This document shows, in pieces, positions 44,132 to 52,149 of a stretch of 64,000 bases of DNA. How positions within the stretch are numbered: position 1 is the stretch's first letter; every line of letters starts with the position of its first letter. A program made the position numbers and the translations under genes. The stretch comes from Flavobacteriaceae bacterium CRH (lineage in GTDB: Bacteria; Bacteroidota; Bacteroidia; Flavobacteriales; Flavobacteriaceae). Where the stretch lies: positions 1 to 64,000 of the forward strand of contig LMAJ01000014.1 in NCBI GenBank assembly GCA_001507425.1. Reading direction: 5' to 3'. The notes beneath the pieces were generated by a model that saw only the letters and a program-made list of their open reading frames with translations, made no database searches and was not told the DNA's origin.

Positions 44132-44159
44132 TCACTTTCATAAAAGTGAGACAAAATTA
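44132..44159 (-). promoter_or_regulatory. hemA promoter box and leader hairpin
   Basis: On the minus strand TAATTTTG (44159-44152) fits the -7 consensus, 24 bp before the hemA ATG. Just downstream is a 7-bp inverted repeat TCACTTT-CATA-AAAGTGA (44132-44149) that would form a hairpin in the 5' end of the mRNA or an operator. Confidence 0.45.
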
Positions 44160-44253
44160 TCATTATAGAGTTTATAAAAGTAACGCTCAAAGTACTTTTT
44201 GTGTCGCTACATGTTTTTTTGTTTCTAATCGTCTGTATTTATGCAAAAAGAAG

Positions 44254-44261
44254 TATTTTTG
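44254..44261 (+). promoter_or_regulatory. -7 box TATTTTTG for the AraC regulator gene
   Basis: TATTTTTG fits TAnnTTTG, 93 bp before the chosen ATG at 44355, leaving a fairly long leader. Confidence 0.4.
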
Positions 44262-44354
44262 TAGCAAAATCAACTCGTTAGAAAAGTTTTGTTTAGAGTG
44301 ATTCTAAATAACATTTTTTGATTGTTGTGATTTTTGAATCAAAAAAATATCGCT

Positions 44355-45227
44355 ATGAGTTCTCAGGAAATTATAAAAATTGAAGACGACTTTACGCTGA
44401 TCCGTTTCCAAAACGACAGTTCTGAACCCTTTTCTGCACAACGCGAAATAGGTAGTGGCTTGATACAGTTTCACTTCGGAATAAAAGGGAATGCCAAATT
44501 CTTGTTCAATCAGGGCAATTATGCGTTAGAATTGAAAGAAGAAAAATCATTGCTTTTGTACAATCCGCAGAAAGAATTACCATTGAATTTAGAGTTGGCT
44601 CCAAATTCCTGGGTAATTTCAGTAATTGTGTCGATCAAGAAATTTCACGCGTTGTTTTCTGCAGAAGCAGATTATATTACTTTTTTAAGTCCTGATAATA
44701 AGGACAAAAAGTATTATAACGAAGGAAATATCAGTCCTTCTATGGCTATTGTGTTAAGTCAGCTGTTTCATTATAACCTTCATCCATCCATAAAAAACCT
44801 TTATTATAAAGGAAAAGGATACGAATTGCTGAGTTTATATTTTAACAGAACCGAAGATCCAAACGCAGAACAATGTCCGTTTTTGATTGATGAAGATAAC
44901 GTTCTGAAAATCCGAAAAGCCAAAGAAATTATCATCGGCAATATGGCTGAACCGCCCGGATTACAAGAGTTGGCAGATGAAATTGGTTTGAATTTGAAAA
45001 AACTCAAAATGGGTTTCAAACAAATTTACGGTGACACGGTTTATGGTTTCCTTTTCGATTATAAAATGGATTTTGCCCGAAAACTATTAGACAGCGGATC
45101 TTATAATGTAAACGAAGTAGGATTGAAAATTGGCTACAGTACCGGAAGTCATTTTATAGCGGCATTCAAGAAAAAATTTGCTACAACTCCAAAAAAGTAT
45201 TTGATGTCGATTAATACGAATGTTTAA
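44355..45227 (+). CDS. AraC-family transcriptional regulator
   Basis: The 290-residue protein has an N-terminal sensor-like beta-rich half (FGIKGNAKFLFNQGNYALEL, LLYNPQKELPLNLEL) and a C-terminal AraC double HTH at about 195-288: PPGLQELADEIGLNLKKLKMGFKQIYGDTVYGFLFDYKMDFARKLL, then NVNEVGLKIGYSTGSHFIAAFKKKFATTPKKYL. Being divergent from hemA and upstream of hemH and hemJ, it may regulate haem synthesis; this is inferred from position. The start is the first ATG; a TTG start at 44334 was discarded. Confidence 0.9.
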   Translation: MSSQEIIKIEDDFTLIRFQNDSSEPFSAQREIGSGLIQFHFGIKGNAKFLFNQGNYALELKEEKSLLLYNPQKELPLNLELAPNSWVISVIVSIKKFHALFSAEADYITFLSPDNKDKKYYNEGNISPSMAIVLSQLFHYNLHPSIKNLYYKGKGYELLSLYFNRTEDPNAEQCPFLIDEDNVLKIRKAKEIIIGNMAEPPGLQELADEIGLNLKKLKMGFKQIYGDTVYGFLFDYKMDFARKLLDSGSYNVNEVGLKIGYSTGSHFIAAFKKKFATTPKKYLMSINTNV

Positions 45228-45769
45228 TGATTAAAAGATATTCAATAGTTTTATTGCTTTTTCTAATCCTGTCTTGCAAATCAAAAGAAGAAAAAATGTT
45301 TTTTGATTTTGACAGCGTTGAATATTATTCATTATATAAAAACAAGGAAAAAGAAATAATTGAAAATAATAGAAAAGGTATTAAAGATTCTATTTTAAAT
45401 AATATTCTATATTCTGAATTTCCAGATAAGTTAGATAATGATGTTTTTTATAAAACTATTAATTCTAAAGGTTTTTCTAAGTTTCAATTATCTCAAAAAG
45501 ATATTGAGTATTTAAAAAATGATGTTTTTCTGGAAAAATTATCTTTAAAAGGTTTTGAATTTAATAAAGCTTGTGCACCAGAATATAGAGATATTTTGGT
45601 TTTTAAGAAAAACAATCAAATTTCAGGTATAGCTAAAATTTGTCTTTCGTGTGGACAATTTTATTTGATTAGTTCTAAAAAGGGAATTCAAACAGAAGAC
45701 TTTGGATCAGAGAAAGAATATAAATCTTTAGCAGAATTGTTCAATACATATAAGAAAGCTCAAAATTGA
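45227..45769 (+). CDS. Uncharacterised lipoprotein (180 aa)
   Basis: The protein has a signal peptide with lipobox (LLLFLILSC). The mature part contains a few Cys (KACAPEYRDILVFKK, ICLSCGQFYLISS) and no recognised domain. Its ATG overlaps the AraC stop (TAATG), so it is translationally coupled to that regulator. Much higher AT content than the AraC gene and hemH may indicate a later arrival. Function unknown. Confidence 0.65.
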   Translation: MIKRYSIVLLLFLILSCKSKEEKMFFDFDSVEYYSLYKNKEKEIIENNRKGIKDSILNNILYSEFPDKLDNDVFYKTINSKGFSKFQLSQKDIEYLKNDVFLEKLSLKGFEFNKACAPEYRDILVFKKNNQISGIAKICLSCGQFYLISSKKGIQTEDFGSEKEYKSLAELFNTYKKAQN

Positions 45770-45876
45770 AAATATTTACACATCAATTTTATATATCAGA
45801 ACATAAATAAAAAATAACATTTATCATATTTCCCAAAAGCAGCAAGTTCTACTTTTGACGAAAATTTAAACAAAAT

Positions 45877-45906
45877 GCTTAAAGCCTAAAGCTTAAAGCC
45901 TAAAGC
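45877..45906 (+). repeat. Period-7 repeat GCTTAAAGCCTAAA before hemH
   Basis: Four 7-nt units alternating GCTTAAA and GCCTAAA plus GC, ending 14 bp before the hemH ATG. It is the exact reverse complement of 40469-40498 upstream of hemE, hence the same element in the same relation to both genes. Confidence 0.85.
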
Positions 45907-45920
45907 AAAAAAAAACAATA

Positions 45921-46934
45921 ATGAAAGGCGTATTATTAGTAAACTTAGGATCTCCGGAAAGTCCAACTACAAAAGATGTAAAACCATATTTAGACGAATT
46001 TTTAATGGATAAATACGTGATCGATGTTCCGTATTTGTTGAGAGCTTTATTAGTTCGAGGCATTATTTTAAGAAAAAGACCGGAAGAATCAGCACATGCT
46101 TACGCAAAAATTTGGTGGGATGAAGGTTCGCCGTTGGTAGTTCTTTCAGAAAGAATGCAGAAAAAAGTACAGCCACTTGTAAATGTTCCTGTGGCTTTGG
46201 CAATGCGCTACGGAAGTATGACAATCGAAAAAGGACTTCAGGAATTGCATGATAAAGGTGTTACAGAAGTAATGCTTTTTCCGTTATATCCGCAATATGC
46301 AATGGCTTCGACTTTGACTATTTTAGTAAAAGCCGAAGAAATCCGTAAAAAGAAATTCCCAAACATGACTTTTACAGATGTTCCTGCGTTTTACAACAAA
46401 CCGGATTACATCAAAAATTTAGCCGATTCGATTCAGAAACATTTAGTTGGATTTGATTATGATCATTTATTATTCTCGTATCACGGAATCCCGGAACGTC
46501 ATATCCGTAAAACTGACGTAACGAAATCGCATTGTAAAATTGATGGATCTTGTTGCAACACACCATCGGCGGCACATGATTTTTGCTACCGTCACCAATG
46601 TTATGAAACGACAAAACAAGTCGTAAAATTATTAGGACTTCCTGAAGATAAATACAGCCTGACTTTTCAATCACGTTTGGCAGGAGACAAATGGTTAGAA
46701 CCTTATACCGATGTTGAAATTGATAACATGCCGGCAAAAGGAATCAAAAAGTTAGCGGTTGTTACTCCTGCTTTCGTTTCAGATTGCTTAGAAACTTTAG
46801 AAGAAATCGCCATGCGCGCCAAAGAAGATTTTGAGAAAAATGGAGGAGAAGAGTTCTTGGCGATTCCATGTTTGAATGATGATGACGAATGGTGTGAAAC
46901 AGTTGGGAATTGGATTAATGATTGGGCTAAATAG
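45921..46934 (+). CDS. hemH: Ferrochelatase
   Basis: The 337-residue enzyme inserts Fe2+ into protoporphyrin IX. Its features are KGVLLVNLGSPESPTTKDVKPYLDEFLMD, the metal/catalytic His in FSYHGIPERHIRKTD, FQSRLAGDKWLEPYTD and the catalytic Glu in PAFVSDCLETLEEI. An internal cysteine cluster (SHCKIDGSCCNTPSAAHDFC, then YRHQC) resembles the segment that holds a [2Fe-2S] cluster in some bacterial ferrochelatases. It lies downstream of the AraC regulator and lipoprotein and upstream of a small membrane protein and hemJ. Confidence 0.97.
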   Translation: MKGVLLVNLGSPESPTTKDVKPYLDEFLMDKYVIDVPYLLRALLVRGIILRKRPEESAHAYAKIWWDEGSPLVVLSERMQKKVQPLVNVPVALAMRYGSMTIEKGLQELHDKGVTEVMLFPLYPQYAMASTLTILVKAEEIRKKKFPNMTFTDVPAFYNKPDYIKNLADSIQKHLVGFDYDHLLFSYHGIPERHIRKTDVTKSHCKIDGSCCNTPSAAHDFCYRHQCYETTKQVVKLLGLPEDKYSLTFQSRLAGDKWLEPYTDVEIDNMPAKGIKKLAVVTPAFVSDCLETLEEIAMRAKEDFEKNGGEEFLAIPCLNDDDEWCETVGNWINDWAK

Positions 46935-47007
46935 AAATTGAACAAAGAAGAAAGAGTAAAGAAAAAAGATTTTATAATGGATGCAAGTTGGGGGTAAAAT
47001 AATTTAA

Positions 47008-47274
47008 ATGAATAATAAGTATTTAAAAATCATGCCTTTCTGGGTTAATTTTATATTAATTGGTTTTATTATTTTTCTTTTTTTCAAAACGGATTCAGAT
47101 AAATCACCTTTAATTTTTTTAGTTTTACATCCAATTGTTGTTTTAATAAATTTAATTTTTCTGCTTATTTTTTGGTTTAAAAAGAATGAACTTTATATAA
47201 ATATTTTTAAAAGAAATATCTTATTACTTTTTACATTCATCTTACCATTACTAATATTTATTTGCTGTATATAA
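47008..47274 (+). CDS. Small membrane protein (88 aa)
   Basis: The protein has three hydrophobic helices (FWVNFILIGFIIFLFF, LIFLVLHPIVVLINLIFLLIF, ILLLFTFILPLLIFICCI) and no recognised family. Its stop overlaps the hemJ start (TAATG), so it is coupled to hemJ translation. The very high AT content resembles that of the other unknown membrane proteins in the haem region. Confidence 0.6.
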   Translation: MNNKYLKIMPFWVNFILIGFIIFLFFKTDSDKSPLIFLVLHPIVVLINLIFLLIFWFKKNELYINIFKRNILLLFTFILPLLIFICCI

Positions 47275-47822
47275 TGGAATATTACAATTATCTAAAATCG
47301 CTGCATATTATTTTCGTACTAACTTGGTTTGTAGGATTGTTTAATATTGTGCGTTTGTTTGTCTACCAAATTGAGGCCAACGATAAACCATCTCCAGAAA
47401 AGGAAATTTTACAAGCGCAATTCAAAATAATGAGCTATCGTTTATGGTATATTATTACTTGGCCATCAGCAATTTTAGCAAGTCTTTTTGCTTTTTGGAT
47501 GCTGTTTTTTACCGATTTAGGGAATGCATGGCTCAAAATGCCTTGGATGCACATAAAATTAGCTTTCGTTTTCCTTTTGTATTTGTATCACCTCAAGTGC
47601 CATCAAATTTTCAAGCAATTGCAAAATGATGAGGTAAAATACTCAAGCAACTATATGCGGTTATGGAATGAAGGTGCAACTATTATCCTTTTTGCTATAG
47701 TTTTTTTAGTAGTTTTAAAAAGCGCATTCAATTGGATCTTTGGTGTAGTTGGGATCTTTTTATTTTCGGCTTTACTTATGCTTGGTTTTAAATTTTACAA
47801 AAGAATCAGAGAGAAGAAATAG
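47274..47822 (+). CDS. hemJ: Protoporphyrinogen oxidase HemJ
   Basis: The 182-residue four-helix membrane protein matches the HemJ/UPF0093 (CopD-like) family: YYNYLKSLHIIFVLTWFVGLFNIVRLFVYQIEA with the conserved His, SYRLWYIITWPSAILASLFAFWML, and WLKMPWMHIKLAFVFLLYLYHLKC. HemJ oxidises protoporphyrinogen IX to protoporphyrin IX, the step just before ferrochelatase encoded upstream. The start at 47274 overlaps the stop of the preceding gene. Confidence 0.92.
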   Translation: MEYYNYLKSLHIIFVLTWFVGLFNIVRLFVYQIEANDKPSPEKEILQAQFKIMSYRLWYIITWPSAILASLFAFWMLFFTDLGNAWLKMPWMHIKLAFVFLLYLYHLKCHQIFKQLQNDEVKYSSNYMRLWNEGATIILFAIVFLVVLKSAFNWIFGVVGIFLFSALLMLGFKFYKRIREKK

Positions 47823-47829
47823 TTTTTTT

Positions 47830-47893
47830 AGTTTCAAGTTTCAGGTTTCAAGTTGTTAACCGCAACGAAACCTGAAACCTGAAACCTGAAACA
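47830..47893. repeat. GTTTCAA/GAAACCT period-7 inverted repeat
   Basis: GTTTCAA-type 7-nt units (47830-47855) face GAAACCT-type units (47868-47893), giving a hairpin with AAGTTGTTAACCGCAAC in the middle. It ends 16 bp before the histidine kinase ATG. It may terminate hemJ transcription or affect translation of the kinase gene. Confidence 0.65.
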
Positions 47894-47908
47894 AACAAAA
47901 CAAAAACT

Positions 47909-49381
47909 ATGTTGAACAACTTCAAAATGTCAATGCTTTCATTACGTACCAGGATTTTTCTGTCGATGATTGTATTGATTGTTGTGGCATCTTTTTTATT
48001 GGCATCCATTTCGATAATTCAGTTTAAAACCGAAGCCAAAGAATACCATCAGGAACGTTTAGAACGAAAAGAAAATGCAGTAAAAGAACATATTAATTAT
48101 GTTTTGAATACAACAACGTATCCTTTAAAAACGGGAAATCTGGATTTGATCTTTAAAGACAAAATTCACGAATTAGCTCAGATTCATAAAATTGAAATCA
48201 ATATTTACAGCCTTGACGGAAAATTGTTGAAATCGTCAAAAGAATCTTTTGCTGTCGACAAAGCGCCGCCGCCAATTCCGGTTTATATTCTAAAATTGGT
48301 TAGGTCTTCTATAGAAAAACGTTTTGTAGATATTAAAACCATCGACGGAGTTAAAAACAGATCATCATATAGTTTAATAAAAGATGAAAAATTCAAACCT
48401 CTCGGAATTTTAAACCTTCCATATTTAGAAGACGACGGCTATTATGATAATGAATTGAATACCTTTTTAATTCGTTTAAGCCAGGTATATTCTTTTATGC
48501 TGATTGTGGCTTTTGCGTTGGCTTATTTTCTTTCAACATATATTACAAAATCATTAAAAACAATTTCAGATAAGTTAGAAGAAACGAATCTGGATCAGAA
48601 AAACGAGAAGATTGTTTTAGAGGCAAATAGTAAGGAAGTTAATTTCCTGATCAAAGCTTATAACGGAATGGTCGATAAATTGGAAAGCAGTGCGGTGAAA
48701 CTGGCCCAAAGCGAACGTGAAGAAGCGTGGCGGGAAATGGCAAAACAGGTAGCACACGAAATTAAAAATCCGCTTACGCCGATGCGATTGACGGTTCAGA
48801 GTTTTCAACGCAAGTTTGATCCAACTTCTCCCGATGTCAAACAAAAAATGAACGATTACTCAGAGACTTTAATTCAGCAAATTGATACGATGAGCGCGGT
48901 GGCATCGGCATTTTCGAATTTTGCCTCGATGCCGGCTCAACAAAATGAAACGTTGAATGTGGTTGAAGTTGTAGAATTGGCATTGGATATTTTCAATGAA
49001 GATTATATTGTGTTTGAAAGCCACGAAGAAGAAATCATTTCAAAAATGGATCGTACTCAGTTAATTCGCGTCATAACGAATCTGGTTAAAAACGCGACTC
49101 AGGCAATTCCCGAAAGTCAGTTTCATAAATCTATCTTAGTTACCGTTAAACGCAGAAATAATAATGTTGAAATAGCGGTAAAGGATAACGGAATCGGAAT
49201 TCAGAAATTGGATACCGGCCGAATTTTCGAACCAAAATTCACCACAAAAACTAGTGGAATGGGACTTGGTCTCGGAATTATAAAAAACATCATCGAAAAT
49301 TACAAAGGAACAATTACCTTTGAGTCAACTTATGGAAAAGGAACCACATTTAGAGTTTCTTTGCCAATCACAAACTCCTAA
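47909..49381 (+). CDS. Membrane sensor histidine kinase
   Basis: The 490-residue protein has two transmembrane helices (about 16-38 and 190-212) bounding a periplasmic sensor region, then a HAMP linker (STYITKSLKTISDKLEETNLDQ). The kinase core has the H-box VAHEIKNPLTPMRL with the phospho-accepting His near residue 283, N-box NLVKNATQAI, G1 DNGIGI and G2 GMGLGLGI. The NtrY-like H-box LTPMRL is notable. No response regulator gene is adjacent. The downstream enoyl-CoA hydratase gene starts 10 bp after the stop. Signal unknown. Confidence 0.93.
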   Translation: MLNNFKMSMLSLRTRIFLSMIVLIVVASFLLASISIIQFKTEAKEYHQERLERKENAVKEHINYVLNTTTYPLKTGNLDLIFKDKIHELAQIHKIEINIYSLDGKLLKSSKESFAVDKAPPPIPVYILKLVRSSIEKRFVDIKTIDGVKNRSSYSLIKDEKFKPLGILNLPYLEDDGYYDNELNTFLIRLSQVYSFMLIVAFALAYFLSTYITKSLKTISDKLEETNLDQKNEKIVLEANSKEVNFLIKAYNGMVDKLESSAVKLAQSEREEAWREMAKQVAHEIKNPLTPMRLTVQSFQRKFDPTSPDVKQKMNDYSETLIQQIDTMSAVASAFSNFASMPAQQNETLNVVEVVELALDIFNEDYIVFESHEEEIISKMDRTQLIRVITNLVKNATQAIPESQFHKSILVTVKRRNNNVEIAVKDNGIGIQKLDTGRIFEPKFTTKTSGMGLGLGIIKNIIENYKGTITFESTYGKGTTFRVSLPITNS

Positions 49382-49391
49382 AAAAAGCGTC

Positions 49392-50174
49392 ATGAACTAC
49401 GAAAATCTTTTAATTTCAATTGAAGAAAAAATTGCAACCGTAACGATTAACAGACCTACAAAATTGAATGCTTTGAACAAAGCTACAATTAGCGACTTGA
49501 GTAAAGCAATAAAATTATTAGGGAAAAACGATGATGTTCGTGTAATTATCATTACCGGAAGTGGCGAAAAAGCATTTGTAGCCGGAGCCGATATTTCGGA
49601 ATTCGCCAATTATACCATTGTTGAAGGTGCACAATTAGCGGCTGAAGGTCAGGAATTATTATTCGATTTTATTGAAAATTTAAAGAAACCCGTTATTGCT
49701 GCCGTTAACGGTTTTGCATTGGGCGGCGGATTAGAATTGGCAATGGCATGTCATTTTAGAGTAGCATCAGATAATGCTAAAATGGGATTGCCGGAAGTAA
49801 CTTTAGGATTAATTCCAGGTTACGGAGGAACGCAGCGTTTACCTCAATTAGTAGGTAAAGGACGCGCGATGGAAATGATTATGACCGCAGCAATGATTTC
49901 TGCCGAAGAAGCCAAACAATACGGATTAGTAAATCATGTAGTACCGCAAGCTGAATTATTAGAATTCGCAAATGGTATTGCTCAAAAAATCATTAAAAAC
50001 GCTCCTTTTGCCATTACCAAAGCTATAAAAGCCATCAATGCCAATTACAAAGATGGAAAAGATGGTTTTGAAACCGAGATAAAATCATTCGGAAAATGTT
50101 TCGGAACCCAGGATTTTAAAGAAGGAACAACCGCATTTTTAGAAAAACGTAAAGCTGAATTTACAGGAAAATAA
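49392..50174 (+). CDS. Enoyl-CoA hydratase/isomerase family protein
   Basis: The 260-residue crotonase-fold enzyme has the oxyanion-hole segments AFVAGADISEF and FALGGGLELAMACHFRVAS and both catalytic glutamates (GGGLELAM and GLPEVTLGLIPGYGGTQRL), so it should hydrate 2-enoyl-CoA in fatty-acid or hydroxybutyrate metabolism. The start at 49392 (MNYENLLISIEEK) was chosen; the longer frame runs into the kinase gene. It is probably co-transcribed with the kinase. Confidence 0.95.
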   Translation: MNYENLLISIEEKIATVTINRPTKLNALNKATISDLSKAIKLLGKNDDVRVIIITGSGEKAFVAGADISEFANYTIVEGAQLAAEGQELLFDFIENLKKPVIAAVNGFALGGGLELAMACHFRVASDNAKMGLPEVTLGLIPGYGGTQRLPQLVGKGRAMEMIMTAAMISAEEAKQYGLVNHVVPQAELLEFANGIAQKIIKNAPFAITKAIKAINANYKDGKDGFETEIKSFGKCFGTQDFKEGTTAFLEKRKAEFTGK

Positions 50175-50338
50175 AGTTATACCACAGAGTTACACTAAGA
50201 TTTCGCAGAGGCTCTCAAAGAATTTTAAAAAAACTTTGCGAACCTTGCGTAAATCTTAGCGACCTTTGCGGTTAAATAAAAGACAAAGGTTTTAAAAACT
50301 TAGAACCTTAGCATCTCAGAACCTTAGAATCTTAAAAA
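50175..50338. repeat. Period-8 and period-9 repeats upstream of the 132-aa gene
   Basis: 50231-50271 contains AACTTTGCG, AACCTTGCG, ACCTTTGCG units. 50299-50335 contains 8-nt units of the AACCTTAG type (AACCTTAG, CATCTCAG, AACCTTAG). The sequence ends directly before the next ATG. The same 8-nt type recurs at 52091-52131 and 61475-61635. Confidence 0.6.
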
Positions 50339-50737
50339 ATGTACGAACCAATATTTGCTCTCTTTTGCGAACGCGTTAAAGAAAGCATCAAAGCCGGAAC
50401 TTTTGCCAAACTTACTTTAGCAAAAACCATTGGCGATACCGAAATTAAAAACATCTATTTCAGACTAGTTTTGAATGAAGATAATACTTTTTCAATCTCA
50501 TTAACAACTCGTTACAAAACAGAAGAAATCGAAAGCAATCATACTCTGGATGAAGCTTTGTTGGTTTTGGGGACTTACATAAAGAATCCATTTTTGACAG
50601 CACTTTTGTTTACCACAGATAATGATGTCACTTTTAAAGTAAACAAGAAAAACGCAGGAAGTATTATAGAACAAGAACCAACGTTTAAAAATGCTTCGCC
50701 TGTAATGCTCGAAATGATAGAGAAGGGGATTGTTTAA
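50339..50737 (+). CDS. Uncharacterised protein (132 aa)
   Basis: I do not recognise the family. The protein is soluble and mixed alpha/beta: an N-terminal helix (YEPIFALFCERVKESIKAGTFAKLTL), then strands (IKNIYFRLVLNEDNTFSISLTTRYKTEE) and a C-terminal PVMLEMIEKGI helix. There is no signal peptide or catalytic motif. Codon use is ordinary for the region. It is separated from the enoyl-CoA hydratase gene by a repeat-filled leader. Confidence 0.6.
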   Translation: MYEPIFALFCERVKESIKAGTFAKLTLAKTIGDTEIKNIYFRLVLNEDNTFSISLTTRYKTEEIESNHTLDEALLVLGTYIKNPFLTALLFTTDNDVTFKVNKKNAGSIIEQEPTFKNASPVMLEMIEKGIV

Positions 50738-50813
50738 AGACGGTTTAAATTTTCCTGAAATTTTTTGGGAAAGATAGATTCTGCGCTTTTTCTAAATAGT
50801 TAAAATTAGTTCA

Positions 50814-50848
50814 TTTGTATTTATTGTAGGAAAAATACTTTATTTTTG
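50814..50848 (+). promoter_or_regulatory. Promoter of the 157-aa membrane protein gene
   Basis: TTTG (50814-50817), a 23-bp spacer and TATTTTTG (50841-50848) fit the Bacteroidota promoter; the ATG is 32 bp downstream. Confidence 0.5.
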
Positions 50849-50880
50849 TCGGAAATTTATAATTTAAAAAAGAATTTCAG

Positions 50881-51354
50881 ATGAAAGTGTATAGTATGCC
50901 AGAGAGACTTAAGGTTTTTATTTTACTTTTTTCCATCTTATTAATACTCACATTTGGTAGTTTATTGATAATACCATTTATGCCGGTTGCGGCACATTCG
51001 TTCGCATTTCGAGTGCATAGTTTATGGCCGCCAAAGGGTATTTCATTCTATTTGATTCTTCTGTTTCTACTTTCAATGATTATAATTTGTATTGTGTCAC
51101 TTTGTGCTGTTTTCAGAAGAAAGGTAGTTTTTACAAATGATGCTATAATCGATAGTAATGTGTTTAGTACTAAAAAATTAAATTTTAATGAGATAAGAGG
51201 CTTCGCAGTTGAATATTTTACACTTTATATTGAGACCAATTCCCAAAGTAAAAAACGATTAAAGATAAATCTCATAAGTCTTAATAATACAGATAATTTG
51301 TTGCAGGATTTAGAAACTAGATTTGTTAATTTAGATTATCTAAAACCTGAATAA
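50881..51354 (+). CDS. PH-like membrane protein, uncharacterised (157 aa)
   Basis: Two hydrophobic helices (FILLFSILLILTFGSLLIIPF and FYLILLFLLSMIIICIVSLCAVF) are followed by a strand-rich cytoplasmic part (VVFTNDAIIDSNVFSTKKLNFNEIRGFAVEYFTLYIETNS) that looks like the small bacterial PH-domain membrane proteins. That reading rests only on the pattern of two helices plus IIDSNVFSTKKLNFNEIRGF. Function is unknown. It converges with the DtxR gene. Confidence 0.55.
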   Translation: MKVYSMPERLKVFILLFSILLILTFGSLLIIPFMPVAAHSFAFRVHSLWPPKGISFYLILLFLLSMIIICIVSLCAVFRRKVVFTNDAIIDSNVFSTKKLNFNEIRGFAVEYFTLYIETNSQSKKRLKINLISLNNTDNLLQDLETRFVNLDYLKPE

Positions 51355-51394
51355 AACCTAATTAGTTATTAATAAAAGATTTAAGTTGTTTTAC

Positions 51395-52048
51395 TTAAAG
51401 TAATTTTACAAATAGGTTTGAAGCAATTTTATTCGAAATAGATAATTCTTTACCATCAACTTTAATTCTAACAGACAAATCGAAAGATTCTTTTGATAGA
51501 AATTCGATTCGGGAACCCAAAGCGATTTCCTGTTTGTCGAGATATTTAAGGAACTCTGATGAAGTATCTTTTACACCAACACAAACGCCAATTTGATGTT
51601 CTGATAATTCAGAAAGCAGGTGTTTTTCGATTTTGATGATTCTTCCATTTGCATCCGGAATTGGGTCGCCATGCGGGTCTTCGGTAGGATTTCCCAAAAA
51701 ATCATCCAAACGGTTTATCAGTTGTTCTGATTTGATGTGCTCTAATTGTTCAGCAATATCATGAACCTCATCCCAGGTAAAATTCAGCTTTTCTACTAAA
51801 AAAACTTCCCATAAACGATGTTTCCTAACAATCATTTTGGCTGCCAGTTTTCCGTTCTCGGTCAAAGAAACGCCTTGGTATTTTTTATAATTAACCAAAT
51901 CCTTATCTGCCAATTTTTTAAGCATATCTGTTACAGATGAAGCTTTGGTTTCCATCATTTCAGCAATAGCGTTCGTACTTACTTCCGTTTCCAGCGAAGC
52001 AGTTAAGTGATATATCGATTTAAGATAATTTTCTTCTGAGAAAGTCAT
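51395..52048 (-). CDS. DtxR/MntR-family metal-dependent regulator
   Basis: The 217-residue protein has an N-terminal winged helix (EENYLKSIYHLTASLETEVSTNAIAEMMETKASSVTDMLKKLADKDLVNYKKYQGVSLTENG), a metal-binding dimerisation domain (KHRLWEVFLVEKLNFTWDEVHDIAEQLEHI with Glu and His ligands; GNPTEDPHGDPIP) and a C-terminal SH3/FeoA-like domain from about residue 140. Such proteins repress metal uptake when Mn2+ or Fe2+ is bound. The Nramp gene directly upstream on the same strand is the likely target or partner. Confidence 0.92.
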   Translation of the reverse strand: MTFSEENYLKSIYHLTASLETEVSTNAIAEMMETKASSVTDMLKKLADKDLVNYKKYQGVSLTENGKLAAKMIVRKHRLWEVFLVEKLNFTWDEVHDIAEQLEHIKSEQLINRLDDFLGNPTEDPHGDPIPDANGRIIKIEKHLLSELSEHQIGVCVGVKDTSSEFLKYLDKQEIALGSRIEFLSKESFDLSVRIKVDGKELSISNKIASNLFVKLL

Positions 52049-52051
52049 TCG

Positions 52052-52136
52052 ATTTTAGATTTTAGAGTGTTGATTTTAGATTTTAGATTGAGGAAAAACC
52101 TTTGTCGCTTTGCACCTCTGAACCTTTGTACCTCTA
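52052..52136. repeat. Period-7 (ATTTTAG) and period-8 (AACCTTTG) repeats between dtxR-type and Nramp genes
   Basis: 52052-52089 consists of ATTTTAG 7-nt units. 52096-52131 consists of 8-nt units AACCTTTG, TCGCTTTG, CACCTCTG, AACCTTTG, TACCTCTA. They fill the 101-bp gap. Confidence 0.65.
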
Positions 52137-52149
52137 AAAAGAACCTATT

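Noticed and set aside
47008..47274. Small membrane protein considered as a second HemJ or CopC/CopD part
   Set aside because: It has no conserved His, and its three plain hydrophobic helices match no family I recognise.
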